This document shows positions 15,452 through 23,947 of a stretch of 27,922 nt of DNA, piece by piece. Position 1 is the stretch's first letter. Each line of letters starts with the position of its first letter. Location of the stretch: the NCBI GenBank assembly GCA_028277515.1, contig JANQGC010000179.1, positions 1 through 27,922 on the forward strand, written 5' to 3'. The stretch is from Anaerolineae bacterium. GTDB lineage: Bacteria; Chloroflexota; Anaerolineae; Promineifilales; Promineifilaceae. Position numbers and translations under genes: made by a program. A model generated the notes under the pieces. The model was not told the origin of the DNA. It made no database searches and saw only the letters and a program-made list of their open reading frames with translations.

Positions 15452-16441
15452 GTGAAGGGTTTACCAGTGATAATCGAAGAAAAAGGACATTCATCTGTTG
15501 GAACCCTGGATCCACAAATTGCCCATATTTTGTCTGTGGTTGACGAAACAACAAAAAATGATAAGCCGCTATCTGAGACAACCCCTCATGACATTAGAAC
15601 GGGATCAGATGCCATCGAATCTTTTGGAATAGAAAGTGAAGATGTTGCTGAAATTCTAGAATTGGCCGTATCCGGCCGAAGCGGCAACCGTATCCCAATA
15701 AGGGTATATAAGCCGCAAAAAGCACAAACAAAGCCGGTTTTTGTATTCTTGCACGGCGGATGTTGGGTCTTTTGCGATCTCAATACGCACGATAATATTT
15801 GTCGCTTCTTATGCAATCATGCCGACTGTGTGGTAGTTTCTGTCGATTACCGGCTTGCTCCCGAACATAAATTTCCAGCGGCCGTTGAAGATGTTTACGA
15901 TGTGTTAAAATGGTTGCCTGATAACGCGGAAAAAATTGACGGTGACGCCTCCAAAGTGGCCATTGGGGGTGACAGTGCCGGAGGAAACATCGCGGCAAGT
16001 GTCGCTTTGATGGCTCGCGATCGCGGAGAATTTGATCTGAAGCTCCATCTTCTCATCTACCCCATTACCAACATCAACGATTTTGAAACAAAAAGCTACA
16101 GAACATTTCCAAGCGGTTATTTTTTATCCAAGGAAATGATGGAATGGGCGGGAAACCACTATATTTCAGATGACCCCGAGCGCCTTAATCCCTATGTTTC
16201 CCCCTTACTTGCCCCGGATTTGAGTCGTTTGCCTCCAGCGTTTATATTGACCGCGGAAATGGATATTTTGCGGGATGAAGGAGAGGCATACGCTCACCGA
16301 CTTGTGGAAGCAGGAAATGAGGTGAGAGCCATTCGTTACAAAGGTATGGTCCATGCCTTTGTAGCCATGGCCGGTGGGGTTGAGATGGGCAAAACAGCCC
16401 TTATGGATTGCGCTTATGAACTCCGTCGCGCTTTCCAATAG
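15452..16441 (+). CDS. Alpha/beta-hydrolase, HSL-type esterase
   Basis: A 329-residue carboxylesterase of the hormone-sensitive-lipase group (Abhydrolase_3). The oxyanion motif is HGGCW (101-105), a variant of HGGG; the nucleophile Ser175 sits in GDSAGGN; the acid is in AEMDILRDEGE and the His in GMVHAFV. No signal peptide is visible, so it acts in the cytoplasm. The start is GTG 15452, 3 bp after the reductase stop; a second GTG (15467) is possible. Encoded last in an operon with an isomerase-fold protein and a reductase, it may remove acyl groups from imported sugars or open a lactone. Confidence 0.88.
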   Translation: MKGLPVIIEEKGHSSVGTLDPQIAHILSVVDETTKNDKPLSETTPHDIRTGSDAIESFGIESEDVAEILELAVSGRSGNRIPIRVYKPQKAQTKPVFVFLHGGCWVFCDLNTHDNICRFLCNHADCVVVSVDYRLAPEHKFPAAVEDVYDVLKWLPDNAEKIDGDASKVAIGGDSAGGNIAASVALMARDRGEFDLKLHLLIYPITNINDFETKSYRTFPSGYFLSKEMMEWAGNHYISDDPERLNPYVSPLLAPDLSRLPPAFILTAEMDILRDEGEAYAHRLVEAGNEVRAIRYKGMVHAFVAMAGGVEMGKTALMDCAYELRRAFQ

Positions 16442-16507
16442 CAGAAATACGCATTGACCGGAAATGTCACCATAAATTTTCCAGAAAAGAGGCTCAAATC
16501 CCGGCTG

Positions 16508-17503
16508 CTATCCAGCCAATATTGATTCGATTTGCTGCAATTCTTCTTCGCTAAATGCCAGATTATCTAAGGCAGCGACAATATCCTCAATCTGCTCCGG
16601 ACGGCTGGCACCAATCAACGCCGAGGTAATGGATGGCAGACGCAAAACCCAGGCCACAGCCATTTGGGCCATATTTTGGCCGCGATTCCTGGCGATTGCG
16701 TTAAGTTTTACAACTTTTCTTACGCGCTCCTCCGTGACCTCATCTCCCCAGAAGAGTTCGCCATCAAACTTGGCCACGCGAGAATCATCAGGAATCTGAT
16801 CGATATACTTATTGGTCAAAATGCCCTGACAGAGTGGGGAAAAAGGGATGCAGCCAATGCCTTCATCTTCGAGAACATCCAACAAACCATCTTCGATCCA
16901 GCGATCAAACATATTGTACCGGGGCTGGTGAATCAGACAGGGCGTGCCTAATTCTTTTAGGATACGGGAGGCTTCGCGAGTTTGCTGCGGAGAGTAAGTA
17001 GAAATACCCGCATAAAGGGCACGCCCTGAGCGAACAATCGTGTCCAGGGCACCCATCGTTTCCTCTAATGGCGTGCGGTTGTCCGGTCGATGACTGTAGA
17101 AAATATCAAAATATTCCAATCCCGTGCGTTTCAAGCTCTGGTCACAACTGGCGATGAGGTATTTACGCGATCCCCATTCCCCATATTGGCCGGGCCACAT
17201 ACGATAGCCGGCTTTATTAGAGATAATTAGCTCATCCCGGTAGGGTTTAAGATCATCCGCAAACACACGGCCGAATGTCTCTTCGGCCGATCCTGGCGGC
17301 GGGCCATAATTATTGGCGATATCAATATGGGTGATCCCCAAATCGAAAGCCTTGCGCAGCATAGCCCGGCTGTTTTCCAGGGGATCGATACCACCGAAAT
17401 TGTACCAAATGCCCAGCGAAACGGCCGGTAGCATCAGCCCGCTTCGCCCCGTCCGGCGATAGGGCATTGTTTCATATCTTTTTCCATCAGCTAAATAAGG
17501 CAT
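16508..17503 (-). CDS. Aldo/keto reductase, YghZ (L-glyceraldehyde 3-phosphate reductase) type
   Basis: A 331-residue aldo/keto reductase of the YghZ/Kv-beta branch, with the N-terminus YETMPYRRTGRSGLMLPAVS and the insertion NNYGPPPGSAEETFG typical of that group. The tetrad is Asp and Tyr in HIDIANNYG, Lys in ISNKAGY and His in IFYSHRPD. ATG 17503 has AAAGGAG 6 bp upstream. YghZ reduces short aldehydes such as methylglyoxal and L-glyceraldehyde 3-phosphate, and close homologues act on sugars. It is convergent with the esterase (66 bp apart, no obvious terminator) and divergent from the damaged DUF4432-like gene, with which it shares a 187-bp promoter region containing an inverted-repeat operator candidate. 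Confidence 0.9.
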   Translation of the reverse strand: MPYLADGKRYETMPYRRTGRSGLMLPAVSLGIWYNFGGIDPLENSRAMLRKAFDLGITHIDIANNYGPPPGSAEETFGRVFADDLKPYRDELIISNKAGYRMWPGQYGEWGSRKYLIASCDQSLKRTGLEYFDIFYSHRPDNRTPLEETMGALDTIVRSGRALYAGISTYSPQQTREASRILKELGTPCLIHQPRYNMFDRWIEDGLLDVLEDEGIGCIPFSPLCQGILTNKYIDQIPDDSRVAKFDGELFWGDEVTEERVRKVVKLNAIARNRGQNMAQMAVAWVLRLPSITSALIGASRPEQIEDIVAALDNLAFSEEELQQIESILAG

Positions 17504-17583
17504 GCTTGTCTCCTTTCTAATTTCATCACCATGATTATGCCAGAAACTTGGCCAAGATGCAGATGGGAAGCAACAACCTTTTT

Positions 17584-17595
17584 AGGTATATACCT
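17584..17595. repeat. 12-bp perfect palindrome
   Basis: AGGTATATACCT reads the same on both strands and abuts the 15-bp inverted repeat beginning at 17592. It may extend the operator toward the divergent aldo/keto reductase gene. Confidence 0.4.
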
Positions 17596-17606
17596 GTTTG
17601 ACAGGT
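17592..17606. promoter_or_regulatory. Inverted-repeat operator candidate shared with the FadR promoter
   Basis: ACCTGTTTGACAGGT has perfect 6-bp arms around a 3-bp centre and covers the -35 box of the plus-strand promoter. A variant with one arm mismatch, ACCTGTATGATAGGT, is found upstream of the FadR-type regulator gene at 23767-23781. The size and symmetry fit FCD-type GntR operators. Confidence 0.55.
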
Positions 17607-17626
17607 TGACCGGTTTTTGCTAAAGT
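17598..17626 (+). promoter_or_regulatory. Sigma-70 promoter of the DUF4432/URO-D/SDR run
   Basis: TTGACA (17598-17603) and TAAAGT (17621-17626) are separated by exactly 17 bp, about 65 bp upstream of the DUF4432-like start codon. The overlapping inverted repeat implies repression. Confidence 0.6.
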
Positions 17627-17690
17627 TTCCTGAAGTGAGAATTCCTAAAAATTAAAATTTACCTGGTTATCGTCGAAATGGACCATCATC

Positions 17691-18790
17691 ATGACCTTTA
17701 ACCCTTACCACTCCTATTTACATGAGCGAAACTTTGGCTGCCGGTTGACTAAAATTATTATCAGTGGCTACAAGGCCATCATATTAGAAAATAATTTAGT
17801 GCGGGTCACTGTGCTTGTCGATAAAGGAACCGACATATACGAATTGTTATACAAACCCCTGGATATTGATGCCATGTAGCGGGCGCCAATCGGTTTACGG
17901 CCGCGAGCCGGCGTCACTCCTCCCCGCGAACTACCGGATGGCCAATTAGTGGACAAACTGTTTGGCGGCTGGTTTGAAATGTTTCCCAATGCCGGTTACC
18001 ATTTTGAAGGTCAAGGAATGCCCTGGGGCATCCACGGGGAAGTCACACTGCAATCCTGGCTGGCAGATATCCAATTAGACACCCCAGAGAAAGTCGCTGT
18101 CCGTTTTTTCTTACGAACACCCCGCACACCCTTCAAAATTGAGAAGGTCATGCGCTTAAAATATGATTCCCCCACCCTCTTCTTCAGCGAGAAAATCACC
18201 AATGAGGGAGATCAAATGCTGCAAACCAGTTGGGGGCAGCATCCATGCTATGGATGGCCATTCGTCGATGATTCCAGTAAATTATATGTGCCTCCCTGCC
18301 GCGCTCTCACATTTGAGGAGAAATTAGCGCCTACGACCCGATTTAAACCCGGACAGGATCGGCAATGGCCCTGGCTTGAAACCGTTAACGGTGAGTTGAT
18401 TGATGCGTCAAAGATCCCCGGTCCGGAAGCCCGCAGCCTGGATCATATTTACCTGACAGGATTCGACGAAGGCTGGTATGATTGACCAATGAAAACAGAG
18501 GAATAGGCTTGGCCTTGCGCTTTGATCCTGAGCTATATCCGTACCTTGTCTTTTGGCAGGTTTATCGCGGCGCATTTGACTTCCCCTGGTGGGGCAGAAC
18601 CTTCAATATCGCCGTAGAGCCGCAAACGAGCTACCCCAATCACCTTCCGGACCAAATAAAAGCGGGCAATGCCCTCCAATTTGAACCCGGACAGACAATT
18701 GAAACAGAATATTTAGCCACCTTTTATACGGATACGGCTCCCGTTTCCGGCGTCACCGCTGATGGTGACATTATTTTTCAAAAAGGATAG
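17691..18790 (+). pseudogene. DUF4432-like aldose-epimerase-fold gene, broken by one stop and one frameshift
   Basis: Three reading-frame pieces form one protein of about 366 residues similar to the DUF4432/aldose 1-epimerase fold. The first ends at an in-frame TAG (17877-17879), and the same frame continues as RAPIGLRPRAG and onward. A TGG-to-TAG change is the simplest explanation (DAMW-RAPIGL). The second break is near 18481-18483, where GWYD runs into TGA. Adding one T restores GWYDLTNENRGIGLALRFD and the frame to 18790. Conserved stretches are PWGIHGE, SWGQHPCYGWPF and FWQVYRGAFDFPWWGRTFNIAVEPQTS. Family members probably interconvert or bind sugars. Either the gene is decaying or the two lesions are sequencing errors; the sequence alone cannot tell. 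The next gene starts 5 bp later. Confidence 0.8.
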
Positions 18791-18795
18791 AAGAG

Positions 18796-19971
18796 ATGAA
18801 TACAGCAGAACGCACGCGTATGGTTTTTACCCGAAGCGGCATCCCCGACCGTGTGCCGATTCATAGTTGGCTTGGCTTGCCTCTGATCAGGGAACGGTTC
18901 AAACCAGATAATAAAACCATGTATGAAATGCTGGAATGGTGGATTGATGATCCCGTAGGCAGTATTGTTAAGATGCAGGAAGCGTTGGGATTAGACCCGA
19001 TGATCACCACCTACAGCCAGCACATTGGCGAAATTGAAATTTGGCCGCGCATGCTGCTGCCCCGTCCCATAAGTACGGACACCTGGGAAGAAACCATTGG
19101 GGAAATCGGCCGTGGCCAGGGATGGCGCGAACAGCGACACACCATCCGCACGCCGGATGGCGATCTGGATTACAGTTACCGTACCGAAGATGGGTATGGG
19201 ACGGCCTCGCAAGACTACCTGCTTAAAGGAGATAATCCCCAGGAAAAACTAAAAGCCTTCCAACATTTCCCAGGTCCGGAGCTGTATGACATGAGCATTC
19301 TCAAAGGCATGGTTGAAAAAGTGGGCGACCGGGCCTGGTGGCTGCATCATGTTCCCGGCCCCTGGGACATGGCCGCCCAGGTGCGCGGGCTGGTGAATAT
19401 TTCCATGGATATTTACGAGAGGCCACAATTTGTTCAGGATATCATGCGGGTTTGTACGGATTGGTTGGTTGGCTACTATAAACGCTTAGGAGAAACAGGT
19501 CTGGCCTCTATCTCTATGAATGAGACATGGGTCGGTGTTGGAATTTCGCCAGGTGCCTACAATGAATTTATTCGATCCTATGAAGAAGAATGTATCAGCG
19601 CCGCCCATGACGCGGGCTACCTGGTCAGCTTCCACAATTGCGGTCGCGGCACCCAAATCTTAGAGGACATGGTCAGCACCGGTCTTGATGCTCTAGAAAC
19701 CATTACATCCAAGAAAACATCTGGTGATTTTGAACTCGCGGATGTTAAACGACGCGTCGGTGATCAGATATGTATTTTCGGCGGTTTCAACGAACATATT
19801 TTGAAGAGTGAAAACCCGCAAGATGTGATTGATGAAACCAAACGCTGCATCGATGAAGGAGGAAAAGGCGGTGGCTATATTTTGCGCACAACCGGCCAGA
19901 TTTTTCATGCCCAGCCGGGGATGATTGAATTGATGTGTGAAACGGCGCGGGAATACGGCCGTTACAACTGA
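18796..19971 (+). CDS. URO-D family protein, MtaA-like, atypical metal site
   Basis: A 391-residue uroporphyrinogen-decarboxylase-superfamily protein, intact. It has the first half of the zinc motif, HNCG (His280, Cys282), but where MtaA carries the third ligand (GSGC-type segment) it reads GGGYILRTTGQIFHAQPG, with no Cys. The N-terminus begins MNTAERTRMVFTRSGIPDRVPIH, typical of the family. It is unlikely to be haem-biosynthetic URO-D given its context and the HxCG motif. It lies between the broken DUF4432-like gene and a second URO-D gene, pointing to a multi-component methyl-transfer or related activity. No second corrinoid protein is present, so it may use the one at 7632; this is inference. 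Confidence 0.85.
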   Translation: MNTAERTRMVFTRSGIPDRVPIHSWLGLPLIRERFKPDNKTMYEMLEWWIDDPVGSIVKMQEALGLDPMITTYSQHIGEIEIWPRMLLPRPISTDTWEETIGEIGRGQGWREQRHTIRTPDGDLDYSYRTEDGYGTASQDYLLKGDNPQEKLKAFQHFPGPELYDMSILKGMVEKVGDRAWWLHHVPGPWDMAAQVRGLVNISMDIYERPQFVQDIMRVCTDWLVGYYKRLGETGLASISMNETWVGVGISPGAYNEFIRSYEEECISAAHDAGYLVSFHNCGRGTQILEDMVSTGLDALETITSKKTSGDFELADVKRRVGDQICIFGGFNEHILKSENPQDVIDETKRCIDEGGKGGGYILRTTGQIFHAQPGMIELMCETAREYGRYN

Positions 19972-20023
19972 TCCGGAATGGCGATCCTGATGCTCCAAAT
20001 AACTGCATGCCGGCCAGGTTAAT

Positions 20024-21093
20024 ATGTCCAAATTAACCCTTACCTCCCGCGAGCGCGTCCTACGTGTCATTGATTTTGAGCCAACTGATGTGATCCCGGT
20101 TGGACCTCCCATGCTGGATATTGGCGCTACTATATCGGGCATTTCCGTTGGCGAATATTGTACCAACGGTAAAGCGATGGCCGATGCCCAGCTTACTCTG
20201 CATCATGAACTCGATCAAGACATCATTTTTATTGGTTCGGATAATTACTATATCGCGGAAGGATTTGGCTGCATTGCGGCTAAACCGGATGATGAGACCC
20301 CCCATTTAGAAGTTCCGGCAGTAGAAAACCTGGCTGATGTATATAATTTAGAAATGCCTAACCCGCTCACCGACGGCCGAATGCCCGTCATGCTGGAAGC
20401 AACCCGCCTTGTTCGCCAGGTGGTTGGTGACAAAGTCGCTATACGAACACCCGGCACGGGTCCTTTCGCTTTAGCCTCATATTTCATAGGAACTCAAAAC
20501 TGGCTGATGGAAATCGGGTTAACCCAGGCCGGATATCCAGGCTCAAACCCGGAGGCTATCCACCACGCGCTGGACCTCTCCGCGGATGCATTAATAGCAT
20601 TTGGCAAAGCCTGCTTCGATGCCGAATCGGATATATTACACTGCGGCGACTCCCTATCCTCTTGCGACATGATTTCGCCCAGGCAGTATGAAGAATGGGC
20701 TTATCCTTATCAAAAAAAGGTGATCAGCGCCTGGAAAGCGTATGGAGCCAAAACGTTGTTACATATTTGCGGTGATTCAAGTAAAGTATTAAATTTATAC
20801 GCACAAACGGGGGCCGATATCATTGAGGTTGACACCAAAGTGAACCTCGCATTTGCAAAAGAAGTGGTTGGAAAACGTGCCTGCTTGATCGGCAATGTGG
20901 ACACGGTCAGCGCCTTGCTTTTAGGTTCACCAGAAAAAGTGCGTAAGGATTCTGAAGCGTAATTGCGGCTGCTGCGGCTGGAGGCGGTTATATATTAGGT
21001 TCGGGCTGCATTACACCCCGCCCTTCTCCGCTTGACAATCTGAAAATGATGGTGGAGGTCGCTCGAGCGCACGACAATTCATATCTCAATTAA
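20024..21093 (+). pseudogene. URO-D family methyltransferase with C-terminal frameshift (MtaA/MtbA type)
   Basis: The frame opens MSKLTLTSRERVLRVIDFEPTD and contains the zinc motif HICG (His247, Cys249). It hits TAA at 20960-20962, giving 312 residues. In the next frame translation continues IAAAAAGGGYILGSGCITPRPS and so on to TAA 21091-21093. One missing base near 20960 explains the break and would give a protein of about 356 residues. The third zinc ligand, Cys in GSGC (21007-21009), lies behind the lesion, so the truncated product would lack an intact zinc site. The reconstructed protein is the only one of the three URO-D paralogues here with the full HxC...C set of MtaA/MtbA. True mutation or sequencing error is unresolved. 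The SDR gene's ribosome site overlaps the restored stop codon. Confidence 0.8.
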
Positions 21094-21103
21094 GGAGGAA
21101 CCG

Positions 21104-21850
21104 TTGAGACTAGAAAACAAAGTGGCCATTATCACCGGAGCGGCATCGGGAATTGGCAAGGCAACCGCCAAACGATTTGCTAAAGAGGGGGCAAGAGTGG
21201 TCATTGCCGATATCAACCAGGATGGTGGGAAGAACTGTGTCAATCAAATCTTGGAAGCCGGTGGACAGGCCATTTTTAGCCAAACAGACGTTTCTGATGA
21301 ATCCGCCCTCCAGGAAATGGTAGAATTGGCAGTCGGCACCTATGGCAAACTGGATATCCTGCATAACAATGCGTATTGGACCGACGCCAAACCCGTGTTG
21401 GAAACGACTGTCGGCAATTGGCAAAAAACGCTTGATGTTACCCTCCGGCCGGTTTATCTGGCTTCAAAATATGCCATCCCTCACCTCCGGGCTAACGGTG
21501 GCGGGGTGATCCTTAATACAGCATCAGTGCAAAGTTTGGTTGGCGTCCCCGGCTATTTAGCTTATCAGGCAGCCAAAGGGGGCATCCTCTCCCTGACCCG
21601 CGCTCTATCACTTGAGGTCCTGCCTGAAATTCGAGTTGTCGCTATCCTACCGGGCGCCATTAATACGGAAGCCGTGGATATCAGTGACGATCCCTCTTAT
21701 CTGGAAGAATTACTAAACAACAAAATTCCTATGAAGCGTCTGGGGACGACGGATGAAGTAGCCAATGTAGCTCTATTCCTGGCGTCTGATGAAGCGTCTT
21801 ACATCACGGGAACAGGGATTACTGTCGATGGTGGTTTCACGACTATTTAA
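21104..21850 (+). CDS. SDR-family NAD(P)-dependent dehydrogenase
   Basis: A classical short-chain dehydrogenase/reductase, 248 residues. It has the cofactor motif TGAASGIG (11-18), an acidic ADIN segment after strand 2 that favours NAD(H), the HNNAY segment (NNAG-like), catalytic Ser in LNTASVQS and YQAAK, and the C-terminal ITGTGITVDGGF. The start is TTG 21104, supported by AAGGAGG ending about 6 bp upstream; that ribosome site overlaps the TAA stop of the reconstructed URO-D frame, indicating translational coupling. It is the last gene of the plus-strand run and is convergent with the MBL gene 41 bp away. It probably oxidises a sugar or polyol hydroxyl in the same pathway; the substrate is unknown. 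Confidence 0.92.
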   Translation: MRLENKVAIITGAASGIGKATAKRFAKEGARVVIADINQDGGKNCVNQILEAGGQAIFSQTDVSDESALQEMVELAVGTYGKLDILHNNAYWTDAKPVLETTVGNWQKTLDVTLRPVYLASKYAIPHLRANGGGVILNTASVQSLVGVPGYLAYQAAKGGILSLTRALSLEVLPEIRVVAILPGAINTEAVDISDDPSYLEELLNNKIPMKRLGTTDEVANVALFLASDEASYITGTGITVDGGFTTI

Positions 21851-21891
21851 GATTCAGGGGAACTCATTCAAAAAGTTGGCTTTCTGACCAA

Positions 21892-22830
21892 TTATACCGT
21901 GTAAATATCGCCCTCTTTGCTAATTTGACCCTGATCCTGTAAATATTCCAGCGACCCGGAAAGGGCAAACATATAGCTCGTATCTTCACCATCAGGCCAG
22001 GTTCGGAAGGCATCGCTCAGCAATCCGACCAATTCGCCATAAGAACGGGGTTTTTCCCGGCATGCCTGCAAAATCAGGTCATGATCCCGTGCGACCCTTT
22101 CACGGCTGTCAGCTATTAACTGCTTGAATTCTTCGGCCGACAAAAATGGCCAGTGAGCGGCCAGCACCAACTGCACGGGCAAATCTTCAAATAGGTCGAG
22201 GGTCTCCAAATATTCGGTGATGTATTGGTGGGTTGAAGGCATTGAGGGATTGCCATCAAAATCCGGGGGGCCAAAACCGAGAACGGCATCTCCTAACAGT
22301 AAAATGCCGTCGGATTCATTCCATAAAGAAATGTGGCCTAAACTATGGCCAGGAACATGCAGCGCTTCCCAGGTTCTGCTCCCTATTTGAATGCTATCCC
22401 CCTCTTCAATTAACCGGTCAACTTTGAAGCTGGGTCCGCACATCTCACGCAATACTTTTAACGTGTCTTGATCATAACCAAAATCATGGGTCGGCCGAAC
22501 ATGGTCATATCGCTCTTTTACGATCAGATCATGATCTTCTATCCAACGCCGATCCCTTGGGTGGCAAAACACCTGAATGTTGGGATAGCGTTCTTTCAAG
22601 GCGGCCGTATCTCCAAAATGATCGGCATCCGAATGAGAGATAATAGCCCGTTTGATTCCTTCTTTCATTTCCTCCTGGTCCAGCCACCAGGTCACGACCC
22701 CAGGGACGGCCGTGTCAAACAGGGTAAATCCACCGTAATCTTCAAGCGCATAAAAACTGACAAACCGAATGCCTAAAGGCTCTCGATAACAAACAATTCC
22801 CGGCGCTGCCTGAAGTTTTTCTCTTTCCAT
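21892..22830 (-). CDS. MBL-fold metallo-hydrolase
   Basis: Metallo-beta-lactamase-fold hydrolase of about 312 residues. The first metal motif reads HSDADH (66-71), where Asp replaces the second His of HxHxDH, a known variant. Other ligands are the His residues in VPGHSLGH, Asp in LLLGDAVLG and His in LAAHWP. A C-terminal helical region of about 90 residues follows. ATG 22830, preceded by GGGAAGGGAAA, is preferred; the open frame extends to 22905 but that part runs through a perfect inverted repeat and lacks domain similarity. It lies downstream of the FadR-type gene on the same strand, with its own probable promoter. It may hydrolyse a lactone or thioester, by inference. Confidence 0.88.
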   Translation of the reverse strand: MEREKLQAAPGIVCYREPLGIRFVSFYALEDYGGFTLFDTAVPGVVTWWLDQEEMKEGIKRAIISHSDADHFGDTAALKERYPNIQVFCHPRDRRWIEDHDLIVKERYDHVRPTHDFGYDQDTLKVLREMCGPSFKVDRLIEEGDSIQIGSRTWEALHVPGHSLGHISLWNESDGILLLGDAVLGFGPPDFDGNPSMPSTHQYITEYLETLDLFEDLPVQLVLAAHWPFLSAEEFKQLIADSRERVARDHDLILQACREKPRSYGELVGLLSDAFRTWPDGEDTSYMFALSGSLEYLQDQGQISKEGDIYTV

Positions 22831-22867
22831 TTTCCCTTCCCTAAGCCAAATTACTGATCTTAAACAG

Positions 22868-22926
22868 AAATTTGACAACTTTTCACTTGATATATCGGAA
22901 ATCATTCGACAAAAGTTGTCAAATTT
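22868..22926. promoter_or_regulatory. Perfect 16-bp inverted repeat with two TTGWCAA boxes
   Basis: AAATTTGACAACTTTT (22868-22883) and AAAAGTTGTCAAATTT (22911-22926) are exact reverse complements with a 27-bp spacer, upstream of the MBL start at 22830. The TTGWCAA cores are 44 bp apart, nearly the same as the 46 bp at 10693-10747. It could be a two-site operator for one regulator. Confidence 0.6.
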
Positions 22927-22963
22927 TGGGTAACATAATATTAACGATGCTCGTCACAATAAA

Positions 22964-23674
22964 TCAACTTTCATTATCGAACATGGAAACGAAAGCATTG
23001 ACCGCATCATTGAAATGCTCCGCCATCGCCTTTGCCGCCCGCTCTGCATCCCCTTGGGCAATTTCATCAATGATTCGTTCGTGTATATCTTGAACCCGTT
23101 CCAACTCTTTTTTAATATTTCTTCTGCGCAAGCTCTCTAAGATGGCATCACGCAGCGAGTCTCGAACCGAAGCAATAAGATGCACCATCATTTTGTTCTG
23201 TGTCGCCGCAGCAATTTGTTTGTGTAGCTGCACATCAAGATCAGCATAGGTTTCAACCTGGTGAACCTGCCCTCTCATAGCAGCGATGGTTTTCTGCAGT
23301 GCAGCAACATCCTCATCCGTTCGACGCTGGGCGGCCAGGAATGCACTTTGTACTTCTAAGGGTTGGCGAATCTCCATAATTTCAATGATAGAATCTAACT
23401 CAAATTGAATGGCCCGCTGGAAAAAAATTTGTAGAGATTCGTTATCCAATGGTTTTATGACCGCGCCCTTGCCATTGATGATTTCAATGATGCCCTGGCC
23501 GGCCAATGATTTCAGAGCTTCGCGGATCACCGGAATGCTGACCCCAAAATCTTGCGCCAATTTGGCGGTAGAAGGCAGCAAATCACCCGGCTTCAACCCT
23601 TCTACAATGATGTGGTCAGTCAGGCTTTCAGCGATTTGGTCGGGGAAAGTTTGACGGGTCAGTTCGGTACGCAT
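22964..23674 (-). CDS. FadR-type GntR regulator (FCD domain)
   Basis: A 236-residue GntR-family regulator. The N-terminal winged helix (about 8-75) has GLKPGDLLPSTAKLAQDFGV, then PVIREALKSLAGQGIIEI and NGKGAVIKP. The C-terminal all-helical FCD domain (about 90-225) has DLDVQLHKQIAAATQN and later His residues (HERI, EHFND) that usually bind a metal and a carboxylate or sugar-acid ligand. ATG 23674 is the start. Its promoter is near consensus, and the upstream region has two CCTG/CAGG-type inverted repeats, one nearly matching an element at 17592. Auto-repression and control of the DUF4432-URO-D-SDR run are therefore likely, by inference. Confidence 0.93.
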   Translation of the reverse strand: MRTELTRQTFPDQIAESLTDHIIVEGLKPGDLLPSTAKLAQDFGVSIPVIREALKSLAGQGIIEIINGKGAVIKPLDNESLQIFFQRAIQFELDSIIEIMEIRQPLEVQSAFLAAQRRTDEDVAALQKTIAAMRGQVHQVETYADLDVQLHKQIAAATQNKMMVHLIASVRDSLRDAILESLRRRNIKKELERVQDIHERIIDEIAQGDAERAAKAMAEHFNDAVNAFVSMFDNES

Positions 23675-23722
23675 AGGATCGTCCCCTGGTGTGTATCAAA
23701 TCTAAGAATGATTACAAAATGG

Positions 23723-23751
23723 ATTGTACCCCGCACGTAGAAACCTGTCAA
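23723..23751 (-). promoter_or_regulatory. Sigma-70 promoter of the FadR-type gene
   Basis: On the minus strand TTGACA (23746-23751) and TACAAT (23723-23728) are exactly 17 bp apart, about 49 bp upstream of the start codon. The -35 box sits inside ACCTGTCAATCATTCAGG (23743-23760), a looser CCTG/CAGG inverted repeat. Confidence 0.7.
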
Positions 23752-23766
23752 TCATTCAGGATGTTT

Positions 23767-23781
23767 ACCTGTATGATAGGT
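23767..23781. promoter_or_regulatory. FadR-type operator candidate
   Basis: ACCTGTATGATAGGT, a near-palindrome with one mismatch between its arms, matches the element at 17592-17606 at 13 of 15 positions. It lies just upstream of the -35 box of the FadR-type promoter. Confidence 0.55.
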
Positions 23782-23858
23782 TAATAGATTAAGAAATCAT
23801 ATTGGCCGGATAATAACTCACTGGTCGAAGCTTAGTTGGCCGAGGATGTTTTTGTCAG

Positions 23859-23876
23859 GTTCGTAGTAACGGCTTT
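23859..23876 (+). repeat. REP-like element, left half
   Basis: Eighteen bases, GTTCGTAGTAACGGCTTT, are identical to 11765-11782. The homology stops there, and the matching right half is found at 24116-24153. Confidence 0.6.
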
Positions 23877-23947
23877 TCAACCTTTACGAATTAATACGGT
23901 CATTAGGGTAAATGCGCATTCTCAAATGCGCGGCTTTTACTAGACCG

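Noticed and set aside
17877..17879. The in-frame TAG in the DUF4432-like gene as a pyrrolysine codon, suggested by the nearby corrinoid genes
   Set aside because: Pyrrolysine is known in methylamine methyltransferases, not in this epimerase-like family. A Trp codon (TGG) fits the context, the gene has a second lesion, and no pyl genes are visible.
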